Origin: Gammaproteobacteria bacterium
Lineage (GTDB): Bacteria > Pseudomonadota > Gammaproteobacteria > SZUA-140
Direction of reading: 5' to 3'
Assembly: GCA_016218365.1 (NCBI GenBank)
Contig: JACREF010000009.1
Span: 62,001-126,000 of the forward strand
DNA length: 64,000 nucleotides
Both the position numbers and the translations under genes were made by a program. The notes under the pieces were generated by a model. The model ran no database searches and had not been told where the DNA came from. It saw nothing but the letters and a program-made list of their open reading frames with translations. Of this stretch, positions 41,274 through 52,322 are shown piece by piece (position 1 is the stretch's first letter; each line of letters starts with the position of its first letter).

Positions 41274-41846
41274 ATGAACAAGACGAACTGGATGATGCAG
41301 TGGTGGCGCAGCGGGCTGATGGCGGTGACGGCCGTGGTATGGCTGACGGCCTGTGACAACAACACCCCGCTGATGAAGGCGGTGCTGGACCAGGACGCGG
41401 CCGGTGTCACGGCCGAATTGCAGCAGCAGGCGGCCGACGTCGATGCCCGCAACGCCTATGGCTGGACCGCGCTGATGCATGCGGCGCGTATCGGTGATGA
41501 GACCATCGTCCAGTCATTGCTGGCCCACGGCGCGGCCGTTGATCTGCAGGATGAGGGCGGCTGGACGGCATTGATGCGTGCAGCCCAGAAGGGTAATGAC
41601 GGAGCAGTGAAGCAGCTGCTGGCCCGCGGCGCCCGGATCAATCTCGTCGATCGCAAGGGTTACAGCGCGTTGCACTGGGCCGCGCATCAAGGTCATATCA
41701 CCACGGTCAACCTGTTGCTGACGGCGGGTGCCGATGCGGCGCTGAAGAATGTCGAGGGCGCCACTGCGGACGATCTCGCCGGCGATGAAGGCCATAGCGA
41801 CATTGTCACGCTGTTCAAACGCCAGCGCGCGCAGGGCGGTGGCTGA
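41274..41846 (+). CDS. Ankyrin-repeat lipoprotein
   Basis: LTACDNNTPLMKAV lipobox; repeats NAYGWTALMHAARIGDETIVQSLLAHGAAVDLQDEGGWTALMRAAQKGND. Confidence 0.88.
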   Translation: MNKTNWMMQWWRSGLMAVTAVVWLTACDNNTPLMKAVLDQDAAGVTAELQQQAADVDARNAYGWTALMHAARIGDETIVQSLLAHGAAVDLQDEGGWTALMRAAQKGNDGAVKQLLARGARINLVDRKGYSALHWAAHQGHITTVNLLLTAGADAALKNVEGATADDLAGDEGHSDIVTLFKRQRAQGGG

Positions 41847-41849
41847 CGG

Positions 41850-44354
41850 TTATCCCTTCTTGTCATCGAGCTGGATCTTGACCGGCTTGACGTTCCAGAT
41901 CTCGCTGGCATATTCACGGATGGTGCGATCGCTGGAGAACTTGCCCATGTGGGCGGTGTTCAGGATCGCCTTGGTGGCCCAGGCATCGCGATTCAGATAC
42001 AAGGCCGAGATCTGCTGCTGTGTTTCGACGTAGCTCTTGTAGTCGGCCAGCAGCATGAAATAGTCACCCTGCTCGGTCAGGCGCCGGGTGATCGGCTGGA
42101 ACAGGTTGCGGTCCTCCGGTGAGAAGAAGCCACTGCCGATCATGTCGATGGCCTGGCGCAGCTCCGGGTTGCCGTAATAATAGTCCCACGGGTTGTAGCC
42201 ATTGCGGCGCAGCTCGCTGACCTGCTGGGTGGTGTTGCCGAAGATGAAGATATTATCGGCGCCGACCTCCTCGAAGATCTCGATATTGGCGCCATCCATG
42301 GTGCCGATCGTCAAGGCGCCATTCAGGGCCAGCTTCATGTTGCCGGTGCCCGAGGCCTCCATGCCGGCGGTCGAGATCTGCTGCGACAGGTCGGCGGCCG
42401 GCACGATGTCGGTGGCCGTCGACACATCATAGTTGGGGATGAAGACGACCTTCAGCCGGTCACCGACGACCGGGTCATGATTGATGATGTCAGCAACATT
42501 GTTGATCAGTTTGATGATCAGCTTGGCCTGCGCATAACCCGGCGCCGCCTTGCCGGAGAAGATCACGGTACGCGGCACGCAGCTGTCCTGAGGGTTGCTG
42601 CGGATCCTGTTATACAGCGTGATGACGTGCAGCAGGTTCAGCAGCTGGCGCTTGTATTCGTGCATGCGCTTGATGTGGACATCGAACATCGAGGCCGGAT
42701 TGACGGTGATGTTCAGCCGGCGCTGGATGATCGCCGCCAGCCGTTCCTTGTTGGACTGTTTGATGAGCTGGAACTGGCGCCGGAACTCGCCATCACTGGC
42801 CAGCGGCGCGACCTTGCGCAACTGGTCCAGGTCGGTGATCCACTCCTTGCCGATATGGTCGCTGATCAGCCTGGTCAGGCCCGGGTTGGCGTGGTGCAAC
42901 CAGCGCCGCGGCGTGACCCCGTTGGTCTTGTTGGTGAACTTTTCGGGGAACAGGCGCGCGAAGTGTGAAAAGATCGTGCTCTTCATCAGTTCGGTATGCA
43001 GCGCGGCAACGCCATTGATCTTGTGGCTGCCGACGATGGCCAAGTGTGCCATGCGGATCGAGCGCTCCGGGCCCTCATTGATGATCGACATCTCACGCAG
43101 CAGGCCCAGGTCGCCGGGGCAGCGATGGATGATATCGTTCAGGAAGTGGTGGTTGATCTCATAGATGATCTGCAGATGGCGCGGCAACAGCTGGCTGAAC
43201 AGCTCCACTGGCCAGGTCTCCAGCGCCTCGGGCATCAGTGTGTGGTTGGTGTAGGCAAAGGTGCGGGTGGTGATATCCCATGCATGCTGCCAGTCCAGCC
43301 GGTGGATGTCGACGAGGATGCGCATCAACTCCGGGATCGCGATCGCCGGATGGGTGTCGTTGAGCTGGATGGCAACCTTGTTCGGGATCTCATCCATTGA
43401 TTGCTGCAGTTTGTTGAAGCGATACAGGATGTCCTGCAGCGAGGCGCAGACAAAAAAGTATTGCTGCTTCAGGCGCAGCATCCGTCCCATGTGGGTGGTG
43501 TCATCGGGGTACAGCACCTTGGAGATGTTTTCGGATTCGGATTCGGACTCCAGCGCCTTGATGTAGTTGCCTTCATTGAAATAGCGCAGGTCAAAATCGC
43601 GTGAGGATTTCGCCGACCACAGTCGCATATTGTTGACGGTGTTGGTCTTGTAGCCCGGGATCGGTGTGTCATAGGCCATCGCCATGACCTCGTCGGTGTC
43701 GACCCAGTGATGGCGCGGTTTGCCATGTTCATCGCTGTAGGTGACGACGCGGCCATGGAACTTGACCGGATACAATACCTCGGGTCGCGAGAATTCCCAC
43801 GGGTTGCCATAACGCAGCCAGTTGTCCGGGTGTTCGATCTGGTAGCCGTCCTCGATGGCCTGGCGGAACATGCCGTATTCATAACGGATGCCATAGCCAT
43901 AGCCCGGCAGGCCCAAGGTCGCCATCGAATCGAGGAAGCAGGCCGCCAGCCGGCCCAGGCCGCCGTTGCCGAGGCCGGCGTCGGGTTCGATGTCGCAGAT
44001 CTTCTCAATATCAAGCCCCATCTCCTTGACGGCCTGGGAGACCTCGTCATAGATGCCCATATTGATGACGCTGTTCATCAGCGTGCGGCCGATCAGGAAT
44101 TCCATCGACAGGTAATAGACACGCTTGGCGTCGGCGCGATAATAGGTGCGCATCGTCTCCATCCAGCGCTCGATCATCCGGTCACGCACCACGTAGGAGG
44201 CGACATTGAACCAGTCGCGGGTGGTGGCGGTGTAGGTGTCCTTGCCTACCGTGTACTCAAGGCGGGTGGCGAGCGATTTTTTCAGCGCCTCGCTGTCCAG
44301 GCCAAGGTAATGTGGTTTGAAGGGCTGGGATTTATCGCCGGGCTGTTTTGACAT
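41850..44354 (-). CDS. glgP: Glycogen/starch phosphorylase
   Basis: YYLSMEFLIGRTLMNSVINMG...GNGGLGRLAACFLDSMATLGLPGYGYGIRYEYG...EASGTGNMKLALNGALTIGTMDGANIEI. Confidence 0.98.
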   Translation of the reverse strand: MSKQPGDKSQPFKPHYLGLDSEALKKSLATRLEYTVGKDTYTATTRDWFNVASYVVRDRMIERWMETMRTYYRADAKRVYYLSMEFLIGRTLMNSVINMGIYDEVSQAVKEMGLDIEKICDIEPDAGLGNGGLGRLAACFLDSMATLGLPGYGYGIRYEYGMFRQAIEDGYQIEHPDNWLRYGNPWEFSRPEVLYPVKFHGRVVTYSDEHGKPRHHWVDTDEVMAMAYDTPIPGYKTNTVNNMRLWSAKSSRDFDLRYFNEGNYIKALESESESENISKVLYPDDTTHMGRMLRLKQQYFFVCASLQDILYRFNKLQQSMDEIPNKVAIQLNDTHPAIAIPELMRILVDIHRLDWQHAWDITTRTFAYTNHTLMPEALETWPVELFSQLLPRHLQIIYEINHHFLNDIIHRCPGDLGLLREMSIINEGPERSIRMAHLAIVGSHKINGVAALHTELMKSTIFSHFARLFPEKFTNKTNGVTPRRWLHHANPGLTRLISDHIGKEWITDLDQLRKVAPLASDGEFRRQFQLIKQSNKERLAAIIQRRLNITVNPASMFDVHIKRMHEYKRQLLNLLHVITLYNRIRSNPQDSCVPRTVIFSGKAAPGYAQAKLIIKLINNVADIINHDPVVGDRLKVVFIPNYDVSTATDIVPAADLSQQISTAGMEASGTGNMKLALNGALTIGTMDGANIEIFEEVGADNIFIFGNTTQQVSELRRNGYNPWDYYYGNPELRQAIDMIGSGFFSPEDRNLFQPITRRLTEQGDYFMLLADYKSYVETQQQISALYLNRDAWATKAILNTAHMGKFSSDRTIREYASEIWNVKPVKIQLDDKKG

Positions 44355-44569
44355 CTTCGTTCCCTGAGACTGGATTACCTGTGTAATATCGTCTGTCCTG
44401 ACGAATGCTGAATGTTACTGCCGGATAACCGGCCGGTGCCAGCATAAAATAGCGGGCTGGAGGTGTCATTGCCAGCGTTCTCGGGTATCATGACCCACGA
44501 TTTATTTTTATTTTTCAAGTGCCGATAGCCTGACGGCAGGGAACACAATAACCCTTTAAAGAAGACAGC

Positions 44570-46615
44570 GTGGTGTTGTTGGGCGAGACTCAGGGAAGAC
44601 TATACGTGGCATCATTGTCAGCGGCGACGGCGCGGGGTCGGCGCTGCGGCGGCCTGTTGTTGCTCGGAATGCTGCTTTTTTGTACAAGCGTACTGTCGGC
44701 CGTCACTGGCAGCATGGTGCTGAACCTGAAAGACGCCGAGATCGCCGCGGTGGTCGACACCGTGGCCGAGCTGACCGGCAAGACCTTCATCGTCGATCCG
44801 CGGGTCAAGGGCAAGATGACGATCGTCGCGACACGGTCGATGTCGCCCGGCGAGATCTATCAGGTATTCCTGTCCGCGCTCGATGTCCACGGCTTTTCTG
44901 CCGTCCAGGTTGGACGGGTGATCAAGATCCTGCCCAATACCAGCGCCAAGCAGGATGTGCAGCCGCTGGCCTCGGACAATCAGCCGGGCAGCGGTGACGA
45001 GGTCGTGACGCGGGTCGTTGAGCTGTCCCATGTGTCGGCAACCCAGCTGGTGCCGATCCTGCGGCCATTGCTGCCGCAGCAGGGCCACCTGGCGGCCTAT
45101 GTGCCGAGCAATATCCTCATTATCTCGGACCGCGCCGGCAACATTGAGCGGCTGGTCAGGATCATCCGCCGCATCGATACGCCGACCAGTGAAGATGTCG
45201 AGATGATCCGGCTGCAACACGCCTCGGCCACCGAGGTGGTGCGGATACTGACCTCGGTGCGGCAGCAGGGCGCGGCGCCGGGCGGCCCGCAAGCCGAGCC
45301 GGATGCCGCGGTGATGATTGCCGATGAGCGCACCAATTCCATTTTGCTGGGCGGCGGCCGCTCCGGCCGGGTGCAGATGCGGGCCTTGATCAACCATCTG
45401 GACATGCCGCTGGAGACCGAAGGCAATACCAAGGTCGTCTACCTGCGCTATGCCCGTGCCAAGGATCTGATGCCGGTACTGACCGGTGTCAGCAGCAGCG
45501 TCGAGCAGGAGGCCAAGGCCAAGGGCGGCGCGGCCGCCAGCAAGGACAGCCGCGTCGATATCCAGGCCGATGAGAGCACCAATTCGCTGGTGATCACGGC
45601 ACCGCCGGACCTGTTTCGCTCGCTGGATTCTGTCATCAAGCAACTGGATGTGCGCCGTGCCCAGGTGCAGGTCGAGACCATCATCGCCGAGGTGTCGGAA
45701 AACCTGAGCGCTGAGCTGGGCGTGCAATGGGCATTTGACGGCACACCGGGCGGCAAGGGTCCGGTCGGACTGATCAATTTCGGATCCAGTCAGGGCGGCG
45801 GGATTGCCGACATGGGCGGGGCCATTGCGCTGGGCAGGATGCCGAGCATCGGCACCGGCATGACGCTCGGCATCGGCACCTTCAACAGCGGCAATATCAA
45901 TTTCGCCGCGATCCTGCGCGCGCTCAAGGGTGACGGCATGACCAACATCCTGTCGACGCCGACGCTGGTGACACTGGATAACGAGGAGGCCGAGATCGTC
46001 GTCGGCCAGACCGTACCGTTTGTCACCGGCACCTACACCTCGACTGGTGGCAGCAGCGTGCCGACCAACCCGTTCAACACCGTCAAGCGTGAAAACGTCG
46101 GCATCACGCTGAAGGTCAAGCCGCAGATCAATGAAGGTGATGCGGTCAAGCTGGACCTGCATCAGACCGTCGACAGCCTGAGCAACAGCTCCACCGGGGC
46201 CGTTGACCTGATCACCAATACCCGCTCGATCAAGACGTCGGTGATCGTCGATGATGGCCGGATCGTGGTACTCGGCGGGCTGATCGAGGATTCTGCCGGC
46301 GAGACGGCACAAAAGGTACCGTTACTCGGTGATATCCCGTTGCTGGGGGCGCTGTTCCGCTCCAAGGCCACCAACAGTGGCAAGAAGAACCTGATGGTAT
46401 TCATGCGGCCGACGATCATCCGTGACGCCTCGGTCGCCAGCCAGTTGACCAGCGTTAAATATAATTTTATCCGTGCCCAGGAGCTGCGGGCACGGGCGCG
46501 CGGCATGATGCTGATCCCGGATGACCGTTCACCGGTGTTGCCGGCGCTCGATGATTCACTTGCTGCGCCGCCCGGCCCGCCGCCGCTGCCGGCCAGCAGC
46601 CGACATGGCGGTTGA
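44570..46615 (+). CDS. gspD: Type II secretion system secretin GspD (start site uncertain)
   Basis: [39 protein letters not shown]...secretin domain [11 protein letters not shown]...[16 protein letters not shown]. Confidence 0.97.
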   Translation: MVLLGETQGRLYVASLSAATARGRRCGGLLLLGMLLFCTSVLSAVTGSMVLNLKDAEIAAVVDTVAELTGKTFIVDPRVKGKMTIVATRSMSPGEIYQVFLSALDVHGFSAVQVGRVIKILPNTSAKQDVQPLASDNQPGSGDEVVTRVVELSHVSATQLVPILRPLLPQQGHLAAYVPSNILIISDRAGNIERLVRIIRRIDTPTSEDVEMIRLQHASATEVVRILTSVRQQGAAPGGPQAEPDAAVMIADERTNSILLGGGRSGRVQMRALINHLDMPLETEGNTKVVYLRYARAKDLMPVLTGVSSSVEQEAKAKGGAAASKDSRVDIQADESTNSLVITAPPDLFRSLDSVIKQLDVRRAQVQVETIIAEVSENLSAELGVQWAFDGTPGGKGPVGLINFGSSQGGGIADMGGAIALGRMPSIGTGMTLGIGTFNSGNINFAAILRALKGDGMTNILSTPTLVTLDNEEAEIVVGQTVPFVTGTYTSTGGSSVPTNPFNTVKRENVGITLKVKPQINEGDAVKLDLHQTVDSLSNSSTGAVDLITNTRSIKTSVIVDDGRIVVLGGLIEDSAGETAQKVPLLGDIPLLGALFRSKATNSGKKNLMVFMRPTIIRDASVASQLTSVKYNFIRAQELRARARGMMLIPDDRSPVLPALDDSLAAPPGPPPLPASSRHGG

Positions 46616-46623
46616 CAGGGTTT

Positions 46624-48153
46624 ATGGCCGAGACACCGTCCAGACCGCAGGCGGTTGCCGCTGCCGTTGCGCCGCCGCCCCGCGTGTCGCGGCTGCCGCT
46701 GGCCTTTGCCCGTCGTCACGGGGTATTGCTCAGCGACGAGGCCGGTAAAGGCCTGCAGGCCTATGTCAGGCCGGGCGTCAGCCGCCAGGCCTTGAGCGAG
46801 GTGCGCCGTTTCTATGGCGCTGCACTGACCTTCGAACAGATCACGCCTGAACATTTCGATCAGTTGCTGCAACGCAGCTATCAGCAGCATTCCAGTCAGG
46901 CGATGCAGCAGATGGAAGAGGTCAGCGAGGAGATGGATCTGTCGCGGATCGCTGGTCAGTTGACCGAGCCCCAGGATCTGCTCGAAAGCCAGGATGATGC
47001 GCCGATCATTCGCCTGATCAATGCCCTGCTGACCGAGGCGGTCAAGGAGAATGCCTCGGATATCCACATCGAACCCTATGAAAGCCGGCTGGTGGTGCGC
47101 TTCCGTGTCGACGGGGTGTTGCGCGAGATCATCGAGCCGCCACGGGTGCTGGCGCCGTTGCTGGTGTCGCGCGTCAAGGTCATGGCCAAACTTGACATCG
47201 CCGAGAAGCGCTTGCCGCAGGATGGCCGCATCTCGCTGCGGATCGCCGGCCGTCCGGTCGATGTGCGCGTCTCGACTCTGCCGGCCGGGCACGGTGAGCG
47301 GGTCGTCATGCGTCTGCTCGACAAGCAGGCCGGGCGGCTGGATCTCGATCAGCTGGGCATGGCACGTGAGGTACAGGCCACCGCAGATAGGGTCATCCAT
47401 CGTCCGCACGGCATCATGCTGGTGACCGGTCCGACCGGTTCCGGTAAGACCACGACGCTGTATGCGGTGCTGAGCCGGCTCAACAACCGCCAGCGCAATA
47501 TCATGACCGTCGAGGACCCGATCGAATATTACATCGATGGCGTCAGTCAGACCCAGGTGGTGACCCGTGTCAACATGACCTTCGCGCGCGGCCTGCGTGC
47601 CATCCTGCGCCAGGACCCGGATGTGGTGATGGTCGGTGAGATCCGTGACCTGGAGACCGCCGAGATTGCGGTACAGGCCAGTCTGACCGGTCATCTGGTG
47701 CTGTCGACCTTGCATACCAACAGCGCCATTGGCGCCATCACCCGCTTGCGCGACATGGGCATCGAGCCGTTTTTGCTGGCATCAAGCCTGGTCGGTGTGC
47801 TGGCGCAACGCCTGGTCCGGGTGTTGTGCAAAGACTGCAAGGCGGCCTATAGCGCTGATGACAGCGAACGTGCGGCGCTGGGGCGCCAGGACCGCAGCGA
47901 GGCTGTCACCTTGTATCGGGCGGCCGGATGTAATGCCTGCAATCACACGGGCTACCGGGGCCGGATCGGGATCTTCGAGATGATCGAGATCACTGACAGC
48001 ATGCGCACCTTGATCCATGAAAACGCCTCTGAACAACAGATCGAGGCCTGTGCGCGCCAGCAGACGTCCAGCATCTTTCAAGATGGTATCCGGCGGGTGC
48101 TGGCGGGCGAGACCGCGCTGGAAGAGGTACTGCGCGTGACCCACGAGGAGTGA
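46624..48153 (+). CDS. gspE: Type II secretion system ATPase GspE
   Basis: [50 protein letters not shown]...[40 protein letters not shown]. Confidence 0.97.
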   Translation: MAETPSRPQAVAAAVAPPPRVSRLPLAFARRHGVLLSDEAGKGLQAYVRPGVSRQALSEVRRFYGAALTFEQITPEHFDQLLQRSYQQHSSQAMQQMEEVSEEMDLSRIAGQLTEPQDLLESQDDAPIIRLINALLTEAVKENASDIHIEPYESRLVVRFRVDGVLREIIEPPRVLAPLLVSRVKVMAKLDIAEKRLPQDGRISLRIAGRPVDVRVSTLPAGHGERVVMRLLDKQAGRLDLDQLGMAREVQATADRVIHRPHGIMLVTGPTGSGKTTTLYAVLSRLNNRQRNIMTVEDPIEYYIDGVSQTQVVTRVNMTFARGLRAILRQDPDVVMVGEIRDLETAEIAVQASLTGHLVLSTLHTNSAIGAITRLRDMGIEPFLLASSLVGVLAQRLVRVLCKDCKAAYSADDSERAALGRQDRSEAVTLYRAAGCNACNHTGYRGRIGIFEMIEITDSMRTLIHENASEQQIEACARQQTSSIFQDGIRRVLAGETALEEVLRVTHEE

Positions 48154-48161
48154 GCGGCGGC

Positions 48162-49379
48162 ATGGCGGCGTTCGAATATACGGCATTGGACAACGGCGGG
48201 CGGCAGCAGCACGGCGTGCTGGAAGGTGATACCCCGCGCCAGATTCGTCAGCAGTTGCGCGATCGTGGGCTGACACCGATCGAGGTCAGCGAGGTCAGTG
48301 AGCGTCAGACTGCCCATCAGCAGCGCAGCCAGCTGTTTCAGCGTGGCATCTCATCGACAGATCTCGCGATCATCACCCGTCAACTGGCAACGCTGGTAGG
48401 TTCCGGCCTGCCGGTGGAAGAGGTATTGCGGGTTGCGGCCGAACAAGCGGAAAAGGCACAGGCGCAGCGCATCCTGATGGCGGTGCGTTCGCGGGTGCTG
48501 GAGGGGCACGACCTGGCCAGCGCACTCGGCGAATTCCCGCGCACCTTTTCGGATCTGTATCGCGCGACGGTGTCGGCCGGTGAGCGCTCCGGGCATCTTG
48601 ATATCGTACTGGAGCGCCTGGCCGATTACACCGAGGCGCGCCAGCTGCTGCGCCAGGAGGTCAGCCGTGCGCTGGTGTATCCGGCGCTGGTGATCAGTGT
48701 TGCGATCCTGATTGTCATCGGCCTGATGACCTATGTGGTGCCGCAGGTGGTCAAGGTATTTACCGACACCGGACAGACATTGCCGCTAGCCACGCGGACG
48801 CTGATTGCCTGCAGCGAGCTGCTGGCCCGCTACGGCCTGTGGCTGCTGCTGGTGTTGATCGCCGGCGGACTGCTGCTGCGCTCGGCGCTGCGCCAGCCGG
48901 AATTTCGCATGTCATTTCACCGTTATTTATTGCGGCTGCCAGTGCTGGCAAAGATGGTGCGCGGCTTGAATGCCGCACGCTTTTCCCGCACACTGAGTAT
49001 CCTGAATGAAAGCGGCGTGCCGCTGCTTGACGCGTTGCAGATCTCGGCGCAGGTGGTGACCAATCTGCCGATGAAGGCGGCGGTGGAAGAGGCGGCGCGG
49101 CGGGTGCGTGAAGGGACCAGCCTGCATCGGGCGCTGGAGCAGGCCGGTTATTTTCCGCCGTTGACGGTGCATCTGATCGCCAGCGGCGAGGCCAGTGGCC
49201 GGCTCGACGAGATGCTGTCGCGGGCGGCGGTCAGTCAGGAACGCGAACTGCAGGCAACGATCCAGACGCTGCTGAGTTTTCTCGGACCGCTGGTGATCCT
49301 GATCCTGGGCGCGATCGTGCTCGGCATCGTCATGGCAATGTTGCTGCCGATCTTTGAACTCAATCAGCTGGTCATATGA
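48162..49379 (+). CDS. gspF: Type II secretion system inner membrane protein GspF
   Basis: MAAFEYTALDNGGRQQHGVLEGDTPRQIRQQLRDRGLTPIEV. Confidence 0.96.
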   Translation: MAAFEYTALDNGGRQQHGVLEGDTPRQIRQQLRDRGLTPIEVSEVSERQTAHQQRSQLFQRGISSTDLAIITRQLATLVGSGLPVEEVLRVAAEQAEKAQAQRILMAVRSRVLEGHDLASALGEFPRTFSDLYRATVSAGERSGHLDIVLERLADYTEARQLLRQEVSRALVYPALVISVAILIVIGLMTYVVPQVVKVFTDTGQTLPLATRTLIACSELLARYGLWLLLVLIAGGLLLRSALRQPEFRMSFHRYLLRLPVLAKMVRGLNAARFSRTLSILNESGVPLLDALQISAQVVTNLPMKAAVEEAARRVREGTSLHRALEQAGYFPPLTVHLIASGEASGRLDEMLSRAAVSQERELQATIQTLLSFLGPLVILILGAIVLGIVMAMLLPIFELNQLVI

Positions 49380-49422
49380 TGATCGACATGCCAGCGGCAA
49401 TGCGGGTATGCAGGAGAGTGTT

Positions 49423-49815
49423 ATGAAGAACAGACGTCAGGGCGGGTTTACCATGATCGAGGTGCTGGTGGTGATTGTCATCCTCGGCATCCTGGCAGCG
49501 ATCATCGTGCCCAATATCATGGACAAGCCGGGCAAGGCGCGCATCACCAAGGCCAAGGCCGACATCCAGGCCATCGAGAGCGCGCTGAACATGTATCGTC
49601 TCGAGAAACATGATTACCCGTCCACCGATGAGGGCTTGCAGGCGCTGGTGACCGCCTATCTGCCGCGCTTGCCGCAGGATCCATGGAACAGGCCCTACCT
49701 CTATCTGAAGCCGGGCACACATGGCGACATCGATATCTATTCGCTCGGTCGCGACGGTCAGGACGGCGGTGAGGACGAGGATGCCGATGTCGGCAACTGG
49801 AATCTCGAGCAGTGA
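49423..49815 (+). CDS. gspG: Type II secretion system major pseudopilin GspG
   Basis: GGFTMIEVLVVIVILGILAAIIVPNIMDKPGKARITKAKADIQAIESALNMYRLEKHDYPSTDEGLQALV. Confidence 0.97.
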   Translation: MKNRRQGGFTMIEVLVVIVILGILAAIIVPNIMDKPGKARITKAKADIQAIESALNMYRLEKHDYPSTDEGLQALVTAYLPRLPQDPWNRPYLYLKPGTHGDIDIYSLGRDGQDGGEDEDADVGNWNLEQ

Positions 49816-49818
49816 TGG

Positions 49819-50370
49819 GTGGGTGATCTGGTCGTAACGGGCGACGGATCGCGGATCGTGGCGCTGCGGTGGCGCAGCGGCGCGGCGGGCTTCACGCTGA
49901 TCGAGATGCTGGTGGTGACCGTCATCATTGCACTGCTGATGGGGCTGGTGGTGCTCAGCCTGCCGGCGCGTGATCCGGACCGGCCGCTGCGGGACGAGGC
50001 GGAACGGATGGCCGCGCTGGTGAAGATGCTGCAACAGGAGGCCGTGTTCCAGTCGCGGGAGATGGCCATCGAGTTCGGCGCGCGGGAGTATCGATTTCTG
50101 ACTCTGGAACAGCAGGGCTGGATCGGGATGACGGATGCCGTGTATCGCGACCGCAGCCTGCCGCAGGACATCACGCTGCATCTGATCATTGAAGGAGAGG
50201 AGGTCTCGTTGCAGCCGACGACCGAGGATCAGCAGCGGCCACGGGTATTTTTGTTCTCCAGCGGCGAGATGACACCCTTTGACGTAATATTCGAACATCG
50301 GGATCGCGGCACCCGTTACCGCTACAGTATCCTGGGTGCAGGGCGGGCGCAGGTGGAAAAGATGCCTTGA
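49819..50370 (+). CDS. gspH: Type II secretion system minor pseudopilin GspH
   Basis: GFTLIEMLVVTVIIALLMGLVVLSLPARDPDRPLRDEAERMAALV. Confidence 0.9.
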   Translation: MGDLVVTGDGSRIVALRWRSGAAGFTLIEMLVVTVIIALLMGLVVLSLPARDPDRPLRDEAERMAALVKMLQQEAVFQSREMAIEFGAREYRFLTLEQQGWIGMTDAVYRDRSLPQDITLHLIIEGEEVSLQPTTEDQQRPRVFLFSSGEMTPFDVIFEHRDRGTRYRYSILGAGRAQVEKMP

Positions 50371-50380
50371 GGACAGACCG

Positions 50381-50773
50381 ATGTTTGCTGCGGCACAACA
50401 TATACCGCGCCGGCCACACGGCTTCACGCTGATCGAGGTGCTGGTGGCGCTGATGATCGTCAGCGTGGCGCTGGCCGCGGTCGTGGTCCAGGGCAGCCGG
50501 CAGGCGCAAAATGCCACGCGCCTGCATGACCGGACACTTGCCCAGTGGGTGGCGCAGAACAAGATCGCCGAGCAGCAGCTCAGTCCGCTATTTCCATCAC
50601 CCGGCACCCAACACGGTAGTGCAAAGATGGGTAGCAGGGAATGGCAGTGGCGCATGAGGATCACGGCGACCGAGGATAAAGATGTTCATCGTCTCGATGT
50701 CGAGGTGCGGCGTCAGGCCAATGATCCGCGGCCGCTGGCGGCGCTGGTCGCCTATCTGGGGCATCCGCAGTGA
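50381..50773 (+). CDS. gspI: Type II secretion system minor pseudopilin GspI
   Basis: GFTLIEVLVALMIVSVALAAVVVQGSRQAQNATRLHDRTLAQWVAQNKIAE. Confidence 0.92.
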   Translation: MFAAAQHIPRRPHGFTLIEVLVALMIVSVALAAVVVQGSRQAQNATRLHDRTLAQWVAQNKIAEQQLSPLFPSPGTQHGSAKMGSREWQWRMRITATEDKDVHRLDVEVRRQANDPRPLAALVAYLGHPQ

Positions 50774-51408
50774 CGCCGGGTACTGAGCGCGGCTTTACGC
50801 TGCTGGAATTGATTGTCGCCACGGCGATCTTCGCCGTGCTGGCGGCATTGTCATGGCGGGGGTTGCAGACCGTGCTTGAAAACCGTCAGCGCATCGAGCT
50901 GCAGGCCGAACGGCTCGGGCAGTTGCAGGTGTTGATGGTGACGCTGGAGCGGGATATCGAACAGGCCGTGTCCCGGCCGGTCCGCGACCGTTACGGTGAT
51001 ACACTGCCGGCATTGCAGGGCGGCAGTGGCGGCCTGGAACTGACGCGTAGCGGATGGGTGAACCCGAGCGGTCAGCCGCGCAGTGAGCTGCAGCGCGTGG
51101 CCTTTCACCTCGAACAGGGCCATCTGGTCCGCTCTGGCTGGACGGTACTGGACCGGGCCCAGGACAGCGAGCCGTTTGCCATCGATATGCTGGGCGGGGT
51201 CAAGACGGTATCGTTGCGATTTCTTGATGACAGCCGGCAGTGGCGTACCAGCTGGCCGCCGCCGCAGCAATATGCCGGTGACTCGGCGGGTCCGTTGCCC
51301 CGGGCGGTCGAGCTCACCATGGAACTGGATGACTGGGGTGTGATGACGCGGCTGCTGCGGATCGCATCGTCGCTGCCGGATAACAACACGACCGGTGGAT
51401 TGCAGTGA
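50770..51408 (+). CDS. gspJ: Type II secretion system minor pseudopilin GspJ
   Basis: GFTLLELIVATAIFAVLAALSWRGLQTVLENRQRIELQAERLGQLQVLMVTLERDIEQAV. Confidence 0.93.
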   Translation: MTPGTERGFTLLELIVATAIFAVLAALSWRGLQTVLENRQRIELQAERLGQLQVLMVTLERDIEQAVSRPVRDRYGDTLPALQGGSGGLELTRSGWVNPSGQPRSELQRVAFHLEQGHLVRSGWTVLDRAQDSEPFAIDMLGGVKTVSLRFLDDSRQWRTSWPPPQQYAGDSAGPLPRAVELTMELDDWGVMTRLLRIASSLPDNNTTGGLQ

Positions 51409-52322
51409 GCCAGCGCGGCGCGGCCCTGATTACCGCCATGCTGGTGACGGCGCTGGCTGCGACGGCGGCCAGCTACATCGCCAGCCGCCAGCAGCTCGAC
51501 ATCCGTCGCACTGCCAATGTACAGGAAAGTGCCCAGGCCTATCTGTTTGCCCTGGGTGTCGAAAGCTGGGCGGTCGAGACGCTGCGCCGCGATGCCCGCA
51601 ACAGCAGCAGCGACCATCCGGGGGAGGAGTGGGGGACGGAGTTGCCGGCACTGGCTGTCGAGGGCGGGGTCGTGGCCGGATCGATCGAGGATCAGCAGGG
51701 GCGTTTCAATCTGAATAATTTGATTAATAATAAGGGTGAGGCCAGTCCGGCCGACATTGCCATCATGCAACGCTTGTTGCGGGCCCTGGCACTGAAGGAT
51801 GATCTGGTGTGGTATATCGTGGACTGGCTAGACAGCAATGAGCAGCCTTCGTTTCCGGCCGGTGCCGAGGATTACAGCTATCTGGCCCGGGAGCGGCCGT
51901 ATCGGTGCGCCAACCGCCCTATGGCCAGTGTCAGTGAGTTGCGTCTGGTCGAGGGGATCAGCCCCGAGGACTATCAGGTGCTCAGTAAGCATGTGACAGT
52001 GCTGGAGGGGCATCAGCCGGTCAACGTCAACTCGGCCGGTGCGGAGGTGTTGCAGGCGGTGGTCGAAGGCTTGACCCCGGCCGATGCACAACAGATCATC
52101 ACTGAGCGTAAGGACAAGCCTTTTGATACCGTGGACAGTTTCCTGCAACACCAGCTGGTCGGGAATCGGTTGCAGAACAAGGACAGCATCAGCGTGACCA
52201 GTGACAATTTCCGCGTGCATGTACAGGCAGGGTATGGCCGGGTGCGGACGATGCTGCATAGCCTGATCGTGCGGCGCAAGGGACAGATCCGGGTTGTGCA
52301 GCGCAGTCAGGGAGCGGCGTGA
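51405..52322 (+). CDS. gspK: Type II secretion system minor pseudopilin GspK
   Basis: SQRGAALITAMLVTALAATAASYIASRQQLDIRRT...DQQGRFNLNNLIN...WLDSNEQPSFPAGAEDYSY. Confidence 0.94.
   Translation: MSQRGAALITAMLVTALAATAASYIASRQQLDIRRTANVQESAQAYLFALGVESWAVETLRRDARNSSSDHPGEEWGTELPALAVEGGVVAGSIEDQQGRFNLNNLINNKGEASPADIAIMQRLLRALALKDDLVWYIVDWLDSNEQPSFPAGAEDYSYLARERPYRCANRPMASVSELRLVEGISPEDYQVLSKHVTVLEGHQPVNVNSAGAEVLQAVVEGLTPADAQQIITERKDKPFDTVDSFLQHQLVGNRLQNKDSISVTSDNFRVHVQAGYGRVRTMLHSLIVRRKGQIRVVQRSQGAA

Noticed and set aside
44618-47715. 564-aa and 517-aa minus-strand ORFs antisense to gspD and gspE
   Set aside because: Overlap unambiguous gsp genes; codon-position shadow with no recognisable motifs
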